Of a stretch of DNA of 64,000 nt, positions 16,986 to 26,102 are shown one piece after another. This stretch comes from 1-14-2-50-31-20 sp964617555 (GTDB lineage: Bacteria; Bacteroidota; Ignavibacteria; Ignavibacteriales; Melioribacteraceae). Within the stretch, counting starts at the first letter, position 1. The number at the start of each line of letters is the position of its first letter. The notes beneath the pieces were generated by a model that saw only the letters and a program-made list of their open reading frames with translations, made no database searches and was not told the DNA's origin. A program made the translations under genes and the position numbers. The stretch lies in the NCBI GenBank assembly GCA_964617555.1, contig CAZTYP010000106.1, forward strand, positions 1 through 64,000, in the 5' to 3' direction.

Positions 16986-18340
16986 TCTATCTCCGTTTGA
17001 TCAAGTTCAATAATTTTACCGTCTGTTTTTTTTCGTAACTCATTCAAAACAACATCGCCATTGCCAACAATAACGTATTGAAATTGCTCAGGGCGTATTT
17101 TCTCCTTTGCGGCAGCGATAATTTCTTCTCTTGAACATTTCTCTATTTTATTTATATACGTTTCATAATAATTATCCGAAAGATTATGTTTTTCCAAGGT
17201 ATAAAGGGCGTGGGCTATTTGTGTGTATGTTTCAAATTGTGCGGGAAACCGTTTTATCATATAAGATTTTGCAAAAGAGATTTCATCATTTGTTATTTCG
17301 GCTTTTAATCCGTTTACTTCTTTTTCTATTTCAAGAATAGCATCTGCAGTATCTTTGCCGTTTACCGATGTTGCTATTTCGAAATGCCCGGCATCTTTAC
17401 GATAAACAAAAGCGGAATGAATACCGTAAGTATAACCTTTGTTTTCTCGTAGGTTAAGATTTAATCTGCTTGAAAATTGCCCTCCGAGTATTGAATTGGC
17501 AATAAGTTTTGCAAAATAATCGGTTTTATTTCGTTGTTCGGCAATATGCCCTATTCTAATTTCGGATTGTGTTGCATCTTTTTTGTTTATGAAGAAAATG
17601 CCTTTTTCCTTTGGTGAAAGGTTAACATGTGTTTTCGGAATTGATAAACCGCCGCTTTTTTCCCGAAAGTATTTGTTAAGCATTTCCTTTAATTCGGAGA
17701 GTTCCAAATTTCCGACAACAATAAGCTGTGTGTTTTCCGGTAAGAAATAATAAGAATGAAATTCTTTTACATCATCGTTAATTATTTTTGAAATGTCTTT
17801 TGTAATACCACTAATCGGAGTTTCATAACCGGACCCGGAATAAAGTATTTTATCAAAAGCCGAAGATGCCAAATAAGAAGCATCGTCGTTGTTTTGACTT
17901 TTTTTTGCGATAAGTTTTTTCTTTTCCCGTTCAAAGTTTTCTTCCGTAAAAGCGGGAGAATTATAAATAAGCGAGAGAAGTTCGAGAGAACGTTCAAAGT
18001 TTTCTTTTAAAGAGAGAAGGTGAAAATGAATATTGTCCGGATCTGTTGAAACGGAAAAAACAGAACCGAGTGATTCAAATTCCGAATCCAATTCTAAAGA
18101 ATTATAACCACCCGCACCTTCGTCTACAAGCAAGGTTGTTAAATGAGCCAACCCCTTTTTCCCTTTCGGGTCGAACTTGCTTCCTGCATTGACGGCAAGA
18201 TGAATATTAACAATCGGTAAGTTCATTTTACGAAAAAAAAGAACGTTTAAACCGTTGGAAAGATAAAACCGATCAAATTTTTGCAGATGAAAATTAATTA
18301 TCCCTTTTGTTTGCGGGGGTATTGCTCTATTTACTCTCAT
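16982..18340 (-). CDS. M16 family peptidase homologue, non-catalytic subunit
   Basis: A 452-residue member of the M16 (insulinase/pitrilysin) zinc peptidase family. The position of the zinc motif reads HLTTLLVDEGAG near residue 66, so the HxxEH ligand set is lost. The rest of the fold is normal: LSNGLNVLFFRKMNLPIVNIHL at the start, SRLNLNLRENKGYTYGIHSAF near 295-315 with the family's R/Y pair. Such degenerate subunits pair with a catalytic partner to form the closed chamber that degrades peptides. The partner is encoded immediately upstream and overlaps this gene by 14 bases. No signal peptide is evident, so the pair is probably cytosolic. Confidence 0.85.
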   Translation of the reverse strand: MRVNRAIPPQTKGIINFHLQKFDRFYLSNGLNVLFFRKMNLPIVNIHLAVNAGSKFDPKGKKGLAHLTTLLVDEGAGGYNSLELDSEFESLGSVFSVSTDPDNIHFHLLSLKENFERSLELLSLIYNSPAFTEENFEREKKKLIAKKSQNNDDASYLASSAFDKILYSGSGYETPISGITKDISKIINDDVKEFHSYYFLPENTQLIVVGNLELSELKEMLNKYFREKSGGLSIPKTHVNLSPKEKGIFFINKKDATQSEIRIGHIAEQRNKTDYFAKLIANSILGGQFSSRLNLNLRENKGYTYGIHSAFVYRKDAGHFEIATSVNGKDTADAILEIEKEVNGLKAEITNDEISFAKSYMIKRFPAQFETYTQIAHALYTLEKHNLSDNYYETYINKIEKCSREEIIAAAKEKIRPEQFQYVIVGNGDVVLNELRKKTDGKIIELDQTEID

Positions 18341-19610
18341 TTCTTGTCTCCTTGGGAACTATCTGCAAGTAAATATAATTTTTTGTTAAATGTTTTTTAA
18401 TAATGTTTTCGGTTTTTTGCGGAGTTAATTTTTGGAAACGTTCCAAGTCGAAAACAAAGGAATTAGGTTCTCCGAGATTTACATTGTAGTTATTAATTTG
18501 GTTTGTAAGCATATTTAAATTTTGGAGCGAATAAACAAACGATGATTTTACGGTATTTAAGGAACGATTAAACTCTTTTTCCGTAATGCCGCTGTTGATT
18601 ATTCCGTTGATGATATTAAAGATTTCTTCTTTTAATGTTTCCGGTTTAACTCCCGGTTTTGCGGTTGCAACAATTACGAATATTCCGGATAAATTTGCGG
18701 AATATTGAAAAGCCGATACATCCTGAGCAATTTGTTTTTCGAACACAAGCGATTTGAAAAGCCTTCCGTTTTTAGAGCCGGCTAATATATCGGCAATAAT
18801 ATCCAATGCAGCTTCCTCGTTATCGTATAGTTTAACGGTTTCCCATGTTAAATATATTTTCGGAAGTTGCACATTATCTTGGTGAATTATTTTTTTGTTT
18901 TTCTTTAATTTGCTTTGCGGAACAAATATCGGCGGAATTTTTTTGCCGGAAGGAATCTCTTCAAAATATTTTTTAACGGATTGTAATGCCGAATCATATT
19001 CAATATCGCCACCGATTACAAGAGAAGCATTATTGGGAGCATAATATGTTTTGAAAAAATTAATGACATCATTTAATTCAAATTTTTTTATATCTTCCAA
19101 CCACCCTATTGTAGGCCAATGATAGGGGTGGTTTTCGGGGAAAAGATTTGAGAATATAATTTCCCACGCTAATCCGTACGGTTGGTTATCGTAACGCTGA
19201 AGCCGTTCGTTTATTACAACATCTTTTTGATTATCTAATTTTTCTTGTGTTAAAGCATCAAGTAAAAATCCCATTCTATCGGATTCAAGCCAAAGTGCCA
19301 ATTCAAGAGAGTTTGAAGGAAGGGTTTCGTAATAATTTGTTCTGTCGAAACTTGTAGAACCATTTAAATTTCCTCCGGCTTCTTCAATGTATTTAAAATG
19401 CATTTCTTTGGGAACATGTTTAGAGCCTTGAAACATCATGTGTTCAAAAAGGTGAGCAAAACCGGTTTTGCCTTTGCTTTCGTTTGCCGAGCCGACTTTA
19501 TACCAAATGTTTACGGAAACAATCGGCAGTAAGTTGTTTTTGTAAAGTATAACCTCAAGTCCGTTTTTTAAAATGTGTTTTTGATATTTGATATTTAAAA
19601 TATTATTCAT
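18327..19610 (-). CDS. M16 family zinc peptidase, catalytic subunit
   Basis: A 427-residue M16B peptidase. The inverted zinc motif HLFEH is at residues 53-57 (GFAHLFEHMMFQGSKH), with the downstream glutamate in the 120-140 region. LKNGLEVILYKNNLLPIVSVNIWYKVGS opens the domain in the family style. These enzymes cleave peptides and pre-sequences inside a clamshell made with a second M16 subunit, here the product of the overlapping downstream gene. No signal sequence is visible. The two genes form a transcription unit on the minus strand convergent with the genes at 13-17 kb. The physiological substrate is not known. Confidence 0.88.
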   Translation of the reverse strand: MNNILNIKYQKHILKNGLEVILYKNNLLPIVSVNIWYKVGSANESKGKTGFAHLFEHMMFQGSKHVPKEMHFKYIEEAGGNLNGSTSFDRTNYYETLPSNSLELALWLESDRMGFLLDALTQEKLDNQKDVVINERLQRYDNQPYGLAWEIIFSNLFPENHPYHWPTIGWLEDIKKFELNDVINFFKTYYAPNNASLVIGGDIEYDSALQSVKKYFEEIPSGKKIPPIFVPQSKLKKNKKIIHQDNVQLPKIYLTWETVKLYDNEEAALDIIADILAGSKNGRLFKSLVFEKQIAQDVSAFQYSANLSGIFVIVATAKPGVKPETLKEEIFNIINGIINSGITEKEFNRSLNTVKSSFVYSLQNLNMLTNQINNYNVNLGEPNSFVFDLERFQKLTPQKTENIIKKHLTKNYIYLQIVPKETRNESK

Positions 19611-19641
19611 GGCTTTTCTTATTCTTTTCTGCAGAAAGTAA

Positions 19642-20853
19642 TCATTTTAAAATATATTCTATTTTACATAATTGCCCGTCAATATCGGGGTTTGGCGGGA
19701 TGTTGAAAATTTTACATAATAACGGGTAAACGTCAATATTACGTATTGTGCCGGTAAAGTAGTGTTTTTTAAAAGCAGGTCCGGACGCAACAAAAATACC
19801 ATGCATATCTATATTAAAATTATCATATCCGTGATTTCCTTTGTTACCAAGGTTAATAAATTGTTTTAACTGCGCATTGTTTACAATAGACCAACCTAAA
19901 TCTGCTACAAGCAAAATGGGTGCTATGTTTTTGTTTTTGCTAAAGTGAAAATATTCAGGCATTTCTTTGCGTTCATATACTTTAAAATGATTTTGATTTT
20001 TTCTTAGTATTGATAAGATTATTTCTTTGTTGGCTTCACGTGGGGTAATCATAGCAAGGGTTTTTGCTCCGCCTTGTTTATATTTTTGCCCTGCCAATAT
20101 TTTTTCGATATTAATTATTCTTTCGGGAGATATTTCGGTCATTCCGTGGTCGGAAAGATAGATAATATTAACGCTGTCCTTCATTCCTATTCGAATTAAA
20201 CCGTTGTTGATGTAGCCCGCTAAACTGTCGAGACGTTTAATCGATTGATTAATCTCGGGAGAGTTTGGCCCGAATTTGTGCCCGAAAAAATCCGTATCGT
20301 GAAAATATAGTGTAATAAAATGCGGACGTTTGGCGGAGGGGAGTTGTAACCAATTAATAACGGTGTCAATTCTGGCGATATACGAAACCGATTGATTATA
20401 ATATTTAAAATATGTAGGACGACGATTAGCGTTGTCTAACTCCGAACCCGGCCAAAAAAAAGATGCGGTTATAATTCCGTTTTTTTCTGCTGTTTCCCAA
20501 AATGCTTCTCCCTTGTACCATTTAGGGTTCTGTACGGCGGCTCTATCCTTTAGTTGATAAACTTCTCGGGTATTTACATTCGTAAATTTATTAAAAATAA
20601 TTCCATGATTTTCGGGGTACATTCCGGTAATAATCGAAAGATGATTGGGAAATGTTTTGCTTGGAAAAGCCGGTTGAAACGATTCCGCACGGACACCCTT
20701 ATTAATTAATGTATCTAAGTTCGGGGTTATTCCTCTGTTAAGATAATCCCATCTGAAAGCATCAAAAGAAACAAGCAATACATACGGCTGTTGTTGTGCA
20801 AAAAGCAGAGTTGTAAATAATAAAAGAACAGATAAAGTTTTTCGTATCATCAT
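19642..20853 (-). CDS. Ectonucleotide pyrophosphatase/phosphodiesterase (alkaline-phosphatase superfamily)
   Basis: A 403-residue exported enzyme with a signal peptide (about 1-20, LLFTTLLFAQQ). The alkaline-phosphatase-superfamily metal sites are present: D31 in VSFDAFRWDY, the nucleophile T67 in FPSKTFPNH, HDTDFFGHKFGP near 190, YLSDHGMTEI near 235, and GNHGYDN near 340. This is the NPP/ENPP pattern (threonine nucleophile). Family members hydrolyse nucleotide pyrophosphates or phosphodiesters in the periplasm or outside. It lies on the same strand downstream of a TonB receptor gene and may release phosphate, nucleosides or lipid head groups for uptake; that link is inference. Confidence 0.87.
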   Translation of the reverse strand: MMIRKTLSVLLLFTTLLFAQQQPYVLLVSFDAFRWDYLNRGITPNLDTLINKGVRAESFQPAFPSKTFPNHLSIITGMYPENHGIIFNKFTNVNTREVYQLKDRAAVQNPKWYKGEAFWETAEKNGIITASFFWPGSELDNANRRPTYFKYYNQSVSYIARIDTVINWLQLPSAKRPHFITLYFHDTDFFGHKFGPNSPEINQSIKRLDSLAGYINNGLIRIGMKDSVNIIYLSDHGMTEISPERIINIEKILAGQKYKQGGAKTLAMITPREANKEIILSILRKNQNHFKVYERKEMPEYFHFSKNKNIAPILLVADLGWSIVNNAQLKQFINLGNKGNHGYDNFNIDMHGIFVASGPAFKKHYFTGTIRNIDVYPLLCKIFNIPPNPDIDGQLCKIEYILK

Positions 20854-20982
20854 TATTCTCGGTTAATACTGTAATTTTTTTTCTCAAAGATACAAAAGAA
20901 AAATATTTACGGAAGATAAATTTATTCGGCTTCGAATTGCTATCGTATTAACAGAAAAAAGCATCAATAAAATTTTATATAG

Positions 20983-23529
20983 TTAAAAATTAAGGGCAAA
21001 ACTCATATTCCACCACCGCTCTCTGCCGTACCAAACCAAAGCTGTATTTGCTGAATGATCAAGTCCGTCCAGTGCATCAACAATATAATTTTTTCTGTTG
21101 AGTATATTGAATAAATGAAAATCGAATGTAATTTTTTTAATAAAAAAATTGCGGAGCGAATAATTAACTCCCAAATGCATATTTAACAAATATGCGTTTG
21201 GTAGCTTCCAACTGTTTATCTTTTGCTCTTCCGTATTTATGCGTGTTGTCGGATTAAATTGAGCATATTGATTTGCAATAAAATTGAATATGGGATTGAG
21301 ATAGAACCTTATTTTTTTTATTCTTTTTTGATACAAAAAAGAAAAAGAGGCCGTTGTCATAGGGAAATCGGGAAGAAAAGTATCTTTTATATAGCTTGTA
21401 ATATATTCGATTTGTGTGGGATTATCTTCGGGCGATTTTGCCGTAACGGCATTCCTTGTAAATTTATTTTCGGAAATTGATAACATACTCGTTAACAACA
21501 ACTCTGATGTTATATTCAGTTTTGTTTCCATTTCCATGCCGTAGTGCTTTGAGTTTGCCCCGGAAATATTCAGAAAATAAAAACGTCCGCTTGCCCAATC
21601 TTGTTGTGTTTTGTTAAAGCTTTTATCTTTCCATTCGGTATAAAATGTATTTATATGAAGGTGAAGGGTGTTTGAATTAAGTCCGTATCCCAGTTCCAAA
21701 CTGAGAATAGTTTCATTTTTTATATTTTTATACAAGCGGTTTCCGTAGTCAAAAACATTAAACGAGTAAGGTGGTTTCGATAAAACACCCGCATTAAAAT
21801 AGATGTTGTTTAATTTGTCTAAATTCAGGTTAACACCGGATTTGAAGAAATAACCTAAAAAACTAATCCATCCCGTTTCGCGTTTTGGGTTGTTGTTTCT
21901 ATAATTAAAAAAGTCGATTCTATTATATGCAGTACCCGCAAGAGAAATATCAAAATAGAAAGAAAAGGTTTTTTTGTTGTATTCGTATTGTGCGAAACCT
22001 CCGAAATGCTTGGAATAACTATCCGCATCAAAATCAATTTTATCTCCTAAAAAAAGAGGTTTGGAGTAAATATTGTTTTGCCCTGCAAACCCGATTGTAT
22101 AATCTCCCCCCAATAAATTACCAACTTCTTGATGATTGTTAGCTTTGTAATATCTGTAATCGATGCCGATTGTATATGTTGAGTTGTTTGTTGAATATTT
22201 TAATGTTGAGAGAAAACCGAACCATTTGTGCATATGATTAAAAAAGCGAAGGGCGTTTTCGGTTTTATGGAGAGTGGTACTGTAGGCTGAATCGATGTTG
22301 GTTGAGTTATACCGATATTCTTTATCAAAATCTATTAACCCTTCCTCGGTTCTGTCGAATTTTTTCCACGGCGGTACGGTTCCGCCGCCATTTCCGTAAA
22401 TGTAATAAAGAAGATTTGAAAAGATAAGATTATTGTTTATTTGCCAGTTATGATTTAAACTAATTGTGGGGTTGTGATATCTGTTGTCCCTAAGATTAAT
22501 CGGAGTTCCTAATAATTTTCCCCAATCGGGATTATAACGTTTCCCTCTTTTTTCCCAAGTTACAATATTTTGCCGTGTCATTCGTTGCCCGTGTTTTTGT
22601 GGCGAACCGATTACACGTAATTGCAAAGAATTATTATTAAAAACTCCGCCCACGCCAATGTAGTATGTAAATTCATGTAAATATGTTTGATCTGCGTAAC
22701 CGTCCCAATTTTTTTTACTTAAAAAAAGAGTAACGGAAAATTTATTCGGGATAATATGGGTGTTAAAAGCAAGAGAGAATTTACGGAAATTATCTGAGCC
22801 GAATTCCGAACGGAGTTTAATAAAATCTTTTAGAGATTGGACACCTACGGTTTGTACATTTATCAAACCACCAACGGAGGCCATAGAATATGGGTTGGCG
22901 GTAAGTCCGCGTTGTACTTGTATTTTATCTGTTACATCGCCGATTCCGGACCAGTTAGACCAATATATTTCTCCGTTTTCCGGATTGTTGATGGGAATGT
23001 TATTTATCATAACGGCAAAATGTGTATGGTCAAAACCACGCATGTTCATACGTAAATCTCCGGTTCCGCCACCCAGGGAGGAAATGTAAATACTCGGGGT
23101 TGATTGTAATAGATGCGGAATATCTTGAGCTCCGAGTTCTCGCAATATGTCCGTACGGTTCTTTTCTGAAAAAGCAACGGGGGTTTCTCGTAAATTGGCT
23201 TTTGTAGATTTAACAATGGTTTCGTTTAATAATATTTGATGAGGTAATAATTTAAAATTAATTGTAATATTATCATTAACTATAATGGTATCAATAATGG
23301 TTTTATATCCTATAAATGAACAAGTAATAATATATTTGCCTGGCGGAATGTTTAAATTATAATCACCTTTTTCGTTTGTAATGGCTCCGATTTTTAATTG
23401 AGAAATAAAAATATTGCAGTCGGATACAGGTTGAAGCGTTTCCGAATTAATTACTTTTCCGCTCAATAAAAACGATTGTGCAAGCAAATTTGAAGTGATG
23501 AGAAAGAAAAAAAATATTTTAGAAGACAC
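20983..23529 (-). CDS. TonB-dependent outer-membrane receptor with carboxypeptidase-regulatory domain
   Basis: An 848-residue receptor: signal peptide (about 1-18), a CarboxypepD_reg-like beta-sandwich (about 20-95, SGKVINSETLQPVSDCNIFI and GDYNLNIPPGKYIITCSFIGYK), a plug (about 105-220, with LGAQDIPHLLQSTPSIYIS and RGFDHTHFAVMINNIPINNPENG), and a C-terminal 22-strand barrel ending in an aromatic strand (WWNMSFALNF). It imports a scarce ligand across the outer membrane using TonB energy; the ligand may be a metal chelate, oligosaccharide or peptide and cannot be told from sequence. No SusD-like partner is next to it. The phosphodiesterase gene follows 129 bases downstream. Confidence 0.9.
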   Translation of the reverse strand: MSSKIFFFFLITSNLLAQSFLLSGKVINSETLQPVSDCNIFISQLKIGAITNEKGDYNLNIPPGKYIITCSFIGYKTIIDTIIVNDNITINFKLLPHQILLNETIVKSTKANLRETPVAFSEKNRTDILRELGAQDIPHLLQSTPSIYISSLGGGTGDLRMNMRGFDHTHFAVMINNIPINNPENGEIYWSNWSGIGDVTDKIQVQRGLTANPYSMASVGGLINVQTVGVQSLKDFIKLRSEFGSDNFRKFSLAFNTHIIPNKFSVTLFLSKKNWDGYADQTYLHEFTYYIGVGGVFNNNSLQLRVIGSPQKHGQRMTRQNIVTWEKRGKRYNPDWGKLLGTPINLRDNRYHNPTISLNHNWQINNNLIFSNLLYYIYGNGGGTVPPWKKFDRTEEGLIDFDKEYRYNSTNIDSAYSTTLHKTENALRFFNHMHKWFGFLSTLKYSTNNSTYTIGIDYRYYKANNHQEVGNLLGGDYTIGFAGQNNIYSKPLFLGDKIDFDADSYSKHFGGFAQYEYNKKTFSFYFDISLAGTAYNRIDFFNYRNNNPKRETGWISFLGYFFKSGVNLNLDKLNNIYFNAGVLSKPPYSFNVFDYGNRLYKNIKNETILSLELGYGLNSNTLHLHINTFYTEWKDKSFNKTQQDWASGRFYFLNISGANSKHYGMEMETKLNITSELLLTSMLSISENKFTRNAVTAKSPEDNPTQIEYITSYIKDTFLPDFPMTTASFSFLYQKRIKKIRFYLNPIFNFIANQYAQFNPTTRINTEEQKINSWKLPNAYLLNMHLGVNYSLRNFFIKKITFDFHLFNILNRKNYIVDALDGLDHSANTALVWYGRERWWNMSFALNF

Positions 23530-23582
23530 GTAATCGTATCCTTTCCGATATAATCTTGTTGTTAAGATAAAATTTACGGTTT

Positions 23583-23613
23583 CAAAAATACCTATTCGAT
23601 TTTTATTGCGAAA
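23583..23613 (-). promoter_or_regulatory. Candidate Bacteroidota-type promoter for the TonB receptor gene
   Basis: On the minus strand TTTC (23610-23613) is followed after exactly 19 bases by TATTTTTG (23583-23590), close to the Bacteroidota consensus TTTG-N19-TANNTTTG, with one mismatch in the -33 box. It lies 54 bases upstream of the receptor start. Confidence 0.5.
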
Positions 23614-23720
23614 TAAAAATTTTAATTATTTGTGATGGCTGTAGATTTTCTTGTATTTTTATATCAATGTGCTTAATTATTATTCAATGGTTTAAAATAA
23701 GAAGAATAGGAAACGATAAA

Positions 23721-25316
23721 ATGAAAACAAGAACAAATTCCGAAAGAAAGAGTAATCTTAAAATTTCTGTTTTATTGTTTTTGTTAATAACAAATTCAGT
23801 TTTTATCCTTGCCGTCTCCAAAACAGAAAAACAAAAACCCAATATTATATTTATTATGAGCGACGATCACGCAAGTAAAGCAATAAGTGCTTATTACGGC
23901 TCCCTAATAAAAACCCCGCATATAGATAGAATAGCACAAGAAGGAATCCTTTTTAAGAGAAGTTATGTAACAAACTCTCTTTGTGCCCCAAGCAGAGCGG
24001 CAATGTTGACGGGTAAATATAGTTGTAAAAACGGATTGCGTGATAATCGTGATAGGTTCGATTCTTCTCAACAAACTTTTCCGAAATTATTAAGGAAAGC
24101 CGGATACCAAACTTTTATAGTAGGTAAGTGGCATCTGAAAACCACTCCGACCGGTTTTGACGATTGGAAAATTTTGTACGGGCAAGGAACTTATTATAAT
24201 CCATTGTTTTTGGAAAACGGTGATACGGTAAAACATATTGGCTATACAACGGATATTATTACCGATTTTGCCATAGAGGAATTAGAAAACAGAAATAAGG
24301 AAAAACCGTTTGCACTATTAATACATCATAAAGCCCCGCATCGTAATTGGATGCCCGCCATAAAATATTTGGGTGCTTTCGATACAGTTGATATTTCACT
24401 GCCTGAAACGTTTTATGATAATTATAATACGCGTATTCCTGCGTCCGAAGCCGATATGCGGATTGATGATATGTATCTTTCCTTCGATTTAAAATTATTA
24501 AAAAACTATTATTTAAAAGAAACAGGTACCGGAGGAGAAGCAAAATTCGCGAAACACGTAGAAAAAACTTGGGAACATGTTCTTGCCCGTTTAACTACGC
24601 AGCAATATAAAACATATATTGATTACCTTTCGGTAATCAGCAAAAAGTTTAAAAAAATGAATTTAAAAGGGAGAAAATTAACGGAATGGAAATATAGAAG
24701 ATTTATGCGTGATTATCTTTCGTCTATTCTTTCCGTTGACGAAAGTGTGGGGAAAATTTTAAAATATCTTGATGATAATAATTTAACACAAAATACAATT
24801 GTAGTTTATACTTCCGACCAGGGTTTTTATTTGGGCGAACACAGATGGTATGATAAACGCTGGATGTATGAAGAATCATTCAGCACCCCCTTGTTAATAC
24901 GCTATCCCAAAGAGATAAAACCGAATACGGTTTCAAACGATTTTGTAATTAATATAGACTATAGCCCCACATTTTTAGATTATGCGGGGGTTTCAATTCC
25001 GAAAGATATACAAGGCAAATCGCTCCGGAAAATTTTACAAGGTAATACACCGGAAAATTGGAGGAACTCGGTTTATTACCATTATTACGAATATCCGCAC
25101 GGGTGGCATAAGGTAAGACGGCATTACGGCGTGCGAACGGAAAGGTATAAATTAATTTATTTTTACGGAATAAATATTTGGGAATTGTATGATTTAAAAT
25201 CCGATCCGCATGAATTAAATAATATTTATGAATCAATGAAAAACACGGAAACCGTTGCAAAATTAAAATTAGAATTAAACAGATTGAAAAAAAAATATAA
25301 CGATTTTGACAAATAG
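23721..25316 (+). CDS. Exported sulfatase, cysteine type
   Basis: A 531-residue sulfatase of the alkaline-phosphatase superfamily. An N-terminal hydrophobic segment (about 12-31) is a signal peptide or anchor. Metal ligands D48-D49 sit in IFIMSDDHASK. The sulfatase signature C88-A-P-S-R92 carries the cysteine that must be converted to formylglycine. TGKYSCKNG, VGKWHLK and SDQGFYLGEHRWYDKRWMYEE are further family blocks. It resembles the N-acetylglucosamine-6-sulfatase/mucin-desulfating group. The frame is open from 23667, but the ATG at 23721 follows AGGAAACG and gives a normal signal peptide. The SUMF1-like protein 2.3 kb downstream lacks the catalytic cysteines, so the maturase must be encoded elsewhere. 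Confidence 0.88.
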   Translation: MKTRTNSERKSNLKISVLLFLLITNSVFILAVSKTEKQKPNIIFIMSDDHASKAISAYYGSLIKTPHIDRIAQEGILFKRSYVTNSLCAPSRAAMLTGKYSCKNGLRDNRDRFDSSQQTFPKLLRKAGYQTFIVGKWHLKTTPTGFDDWKILYGQGTYYNPLFLENGDTVKHIGYTTDIITDFAIEELENRNKEKPFALLIHHKAPHRNWMPAIKYLGAFDTVDISLPETFYDNYNTRIPASEADMRIDDMYLSFDLKLLKNYYLKETGTGGEAKFAKHVEKTWEHVLARLTTQQYKTYIDYLSVISKKFKKMNLKGRKLTEWKYRRFMRDYLSSILSVDESVGKILKYLDDNNLTQNTIVVYTSDQGFYLGEHRWYDKRWMYEESFSTPLLIRYPKEIKPNTVSNDFVINIDYSPTFLDYAGVSIPKDIQGKSLRKILQGNTPENWRNSVYYHYYEYPHGWHKVRRHYGVRTERYKLIYFYGINIWELYDLKSDPHELNNIYESMKNTETVAKLKLELNRLKKKYNDFDK

Positions 25317-25405
25317 ATTTTTACCTTGTAAATACATTTATTAATTATCTTAAATATAAACGAATTATAAAATTGTTAATTGTAAATAAAATGTAATATT
25401 TTTTA

Positions 25406-25434
25406 TTGACAAAGAAATAAAAATCTCTTAGTTT
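25406..25434 (+). promoter_or_regulatory. Candidate promoter of the TetR-led operon
   Basis: TTGACA (25406-25411) and TAGTTT (25429-25434) are separated by 17 bases. A matching inverted repeat begins 3 bases after the -10 box, where a repressor would block transcription start. Confidence 0.5.
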
Positions 25435-25437
25435 AAT

Positions 25438-25457
25438 GTGAGTATATATTTACTTAC
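25438..25457. promoter_or_regulatory. Candidate TetR operator 1
   Basis: GTGAGTATATATTTACTTAC is an imperfect palindrome: half-sites GTGAGTA and TACTTAC with a 6-base spacer. It overlaps the expected transcription start and lies 14 bases upstream of the TetR ATG. The same half-sites recur at 30173-30188 with a 2-base spacer. Confidence 0.6.
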
Positions 25458-25471
25458 TTCTGTTCCTTATA

Positions 25472-26059
25472 ATGACTTTTACAAAAAAACAACAAAATAT
25501 CATCGAACTTTCTATCGAGCTTATTTCGGAACTCGGGATACAGGGTTTTACTATAAAAAACCTGGCAAAAAAATTGGAAGTTACCGAAGGAGCAATTTAC
25601 AGACACTTTGAAAGCAAGACGGAAATTTTATATAACATTCTCAAAGCATTTCAGCAAGAATGTAAAATAACATTACAAAATGCTTGTTCATCGGTGAATT
25701 GTGCTATGGATGATATTGCGTCAATATTTAAACATCATTTCAACTATTTTTCCGAAAGACCCGCTGTTGCCGCCGTCATTTTTTCGGAATCAATTTTTCA
25801 AAATAACAATTTACTTTCCAAAGAAGTTTTCAGCTTATTAAAAATGCATGAAGATGCTCTTTTGTGTATTATAGAACGCGGACAATCAACAGGTGAACTA
25901 CGCAACGGTAATATTTCCAAAGAACAACTTGTAAGAATAATTATCGGTTCAATCCGTTATACGGTTACAAAATGGAGGCTGTCAAAATATTCGTTTGATA
26001 TAAAAGAAGACGGAAAAATTCTTTTAAAGAATATTCAGGAGTTATTAAAAAACAAATGA
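25472..26059 (+). CDS. TetR/AcrR family transcriptional regulator
   Basis: A 195-residue repressor-type protein. The N-terminal DNA-binding domain (about 5-52) reads QNIIELSIELISELGIQGFT then KNLAKKLEVTEGAIYRHFES, a textbook TetR helix-turn-helix. The C-terminal ligand domain is helical and has several cysteines (near 68, 75 and 79, and near 132), which might sense a redox signal or metal, though this is speculation. It is the first gene of the cluster that runs to about 35.4 kb, 43 bases upstream of the 12-TM protein. Inverted repeats on its own promoter and on an internal promoter at 30.2 kb suggest that it represses both. Confidence 0.9.
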   Translation: MTFTKKQQNIIELSIELISELGIQGFTIKNLAKKLEVTEGAIYRHFESKTEILYNILKAFQQECKITLQNACSSVNCAMDDIASIFKHHFNYFSERPAVAAVIFSESIFQNNNLLSKEVFSLLKMHEDALLCIIERGQSTGELRNGNISKEQLVRIIIGSIRYTVTKWRLSKYSFDIKEDGKILLKNIQELLKNK

Positions 26060-26102
26060 TTTATTACCAATTCTATTTAACAACTAATAAAAGGAAGGAA
26101 AG

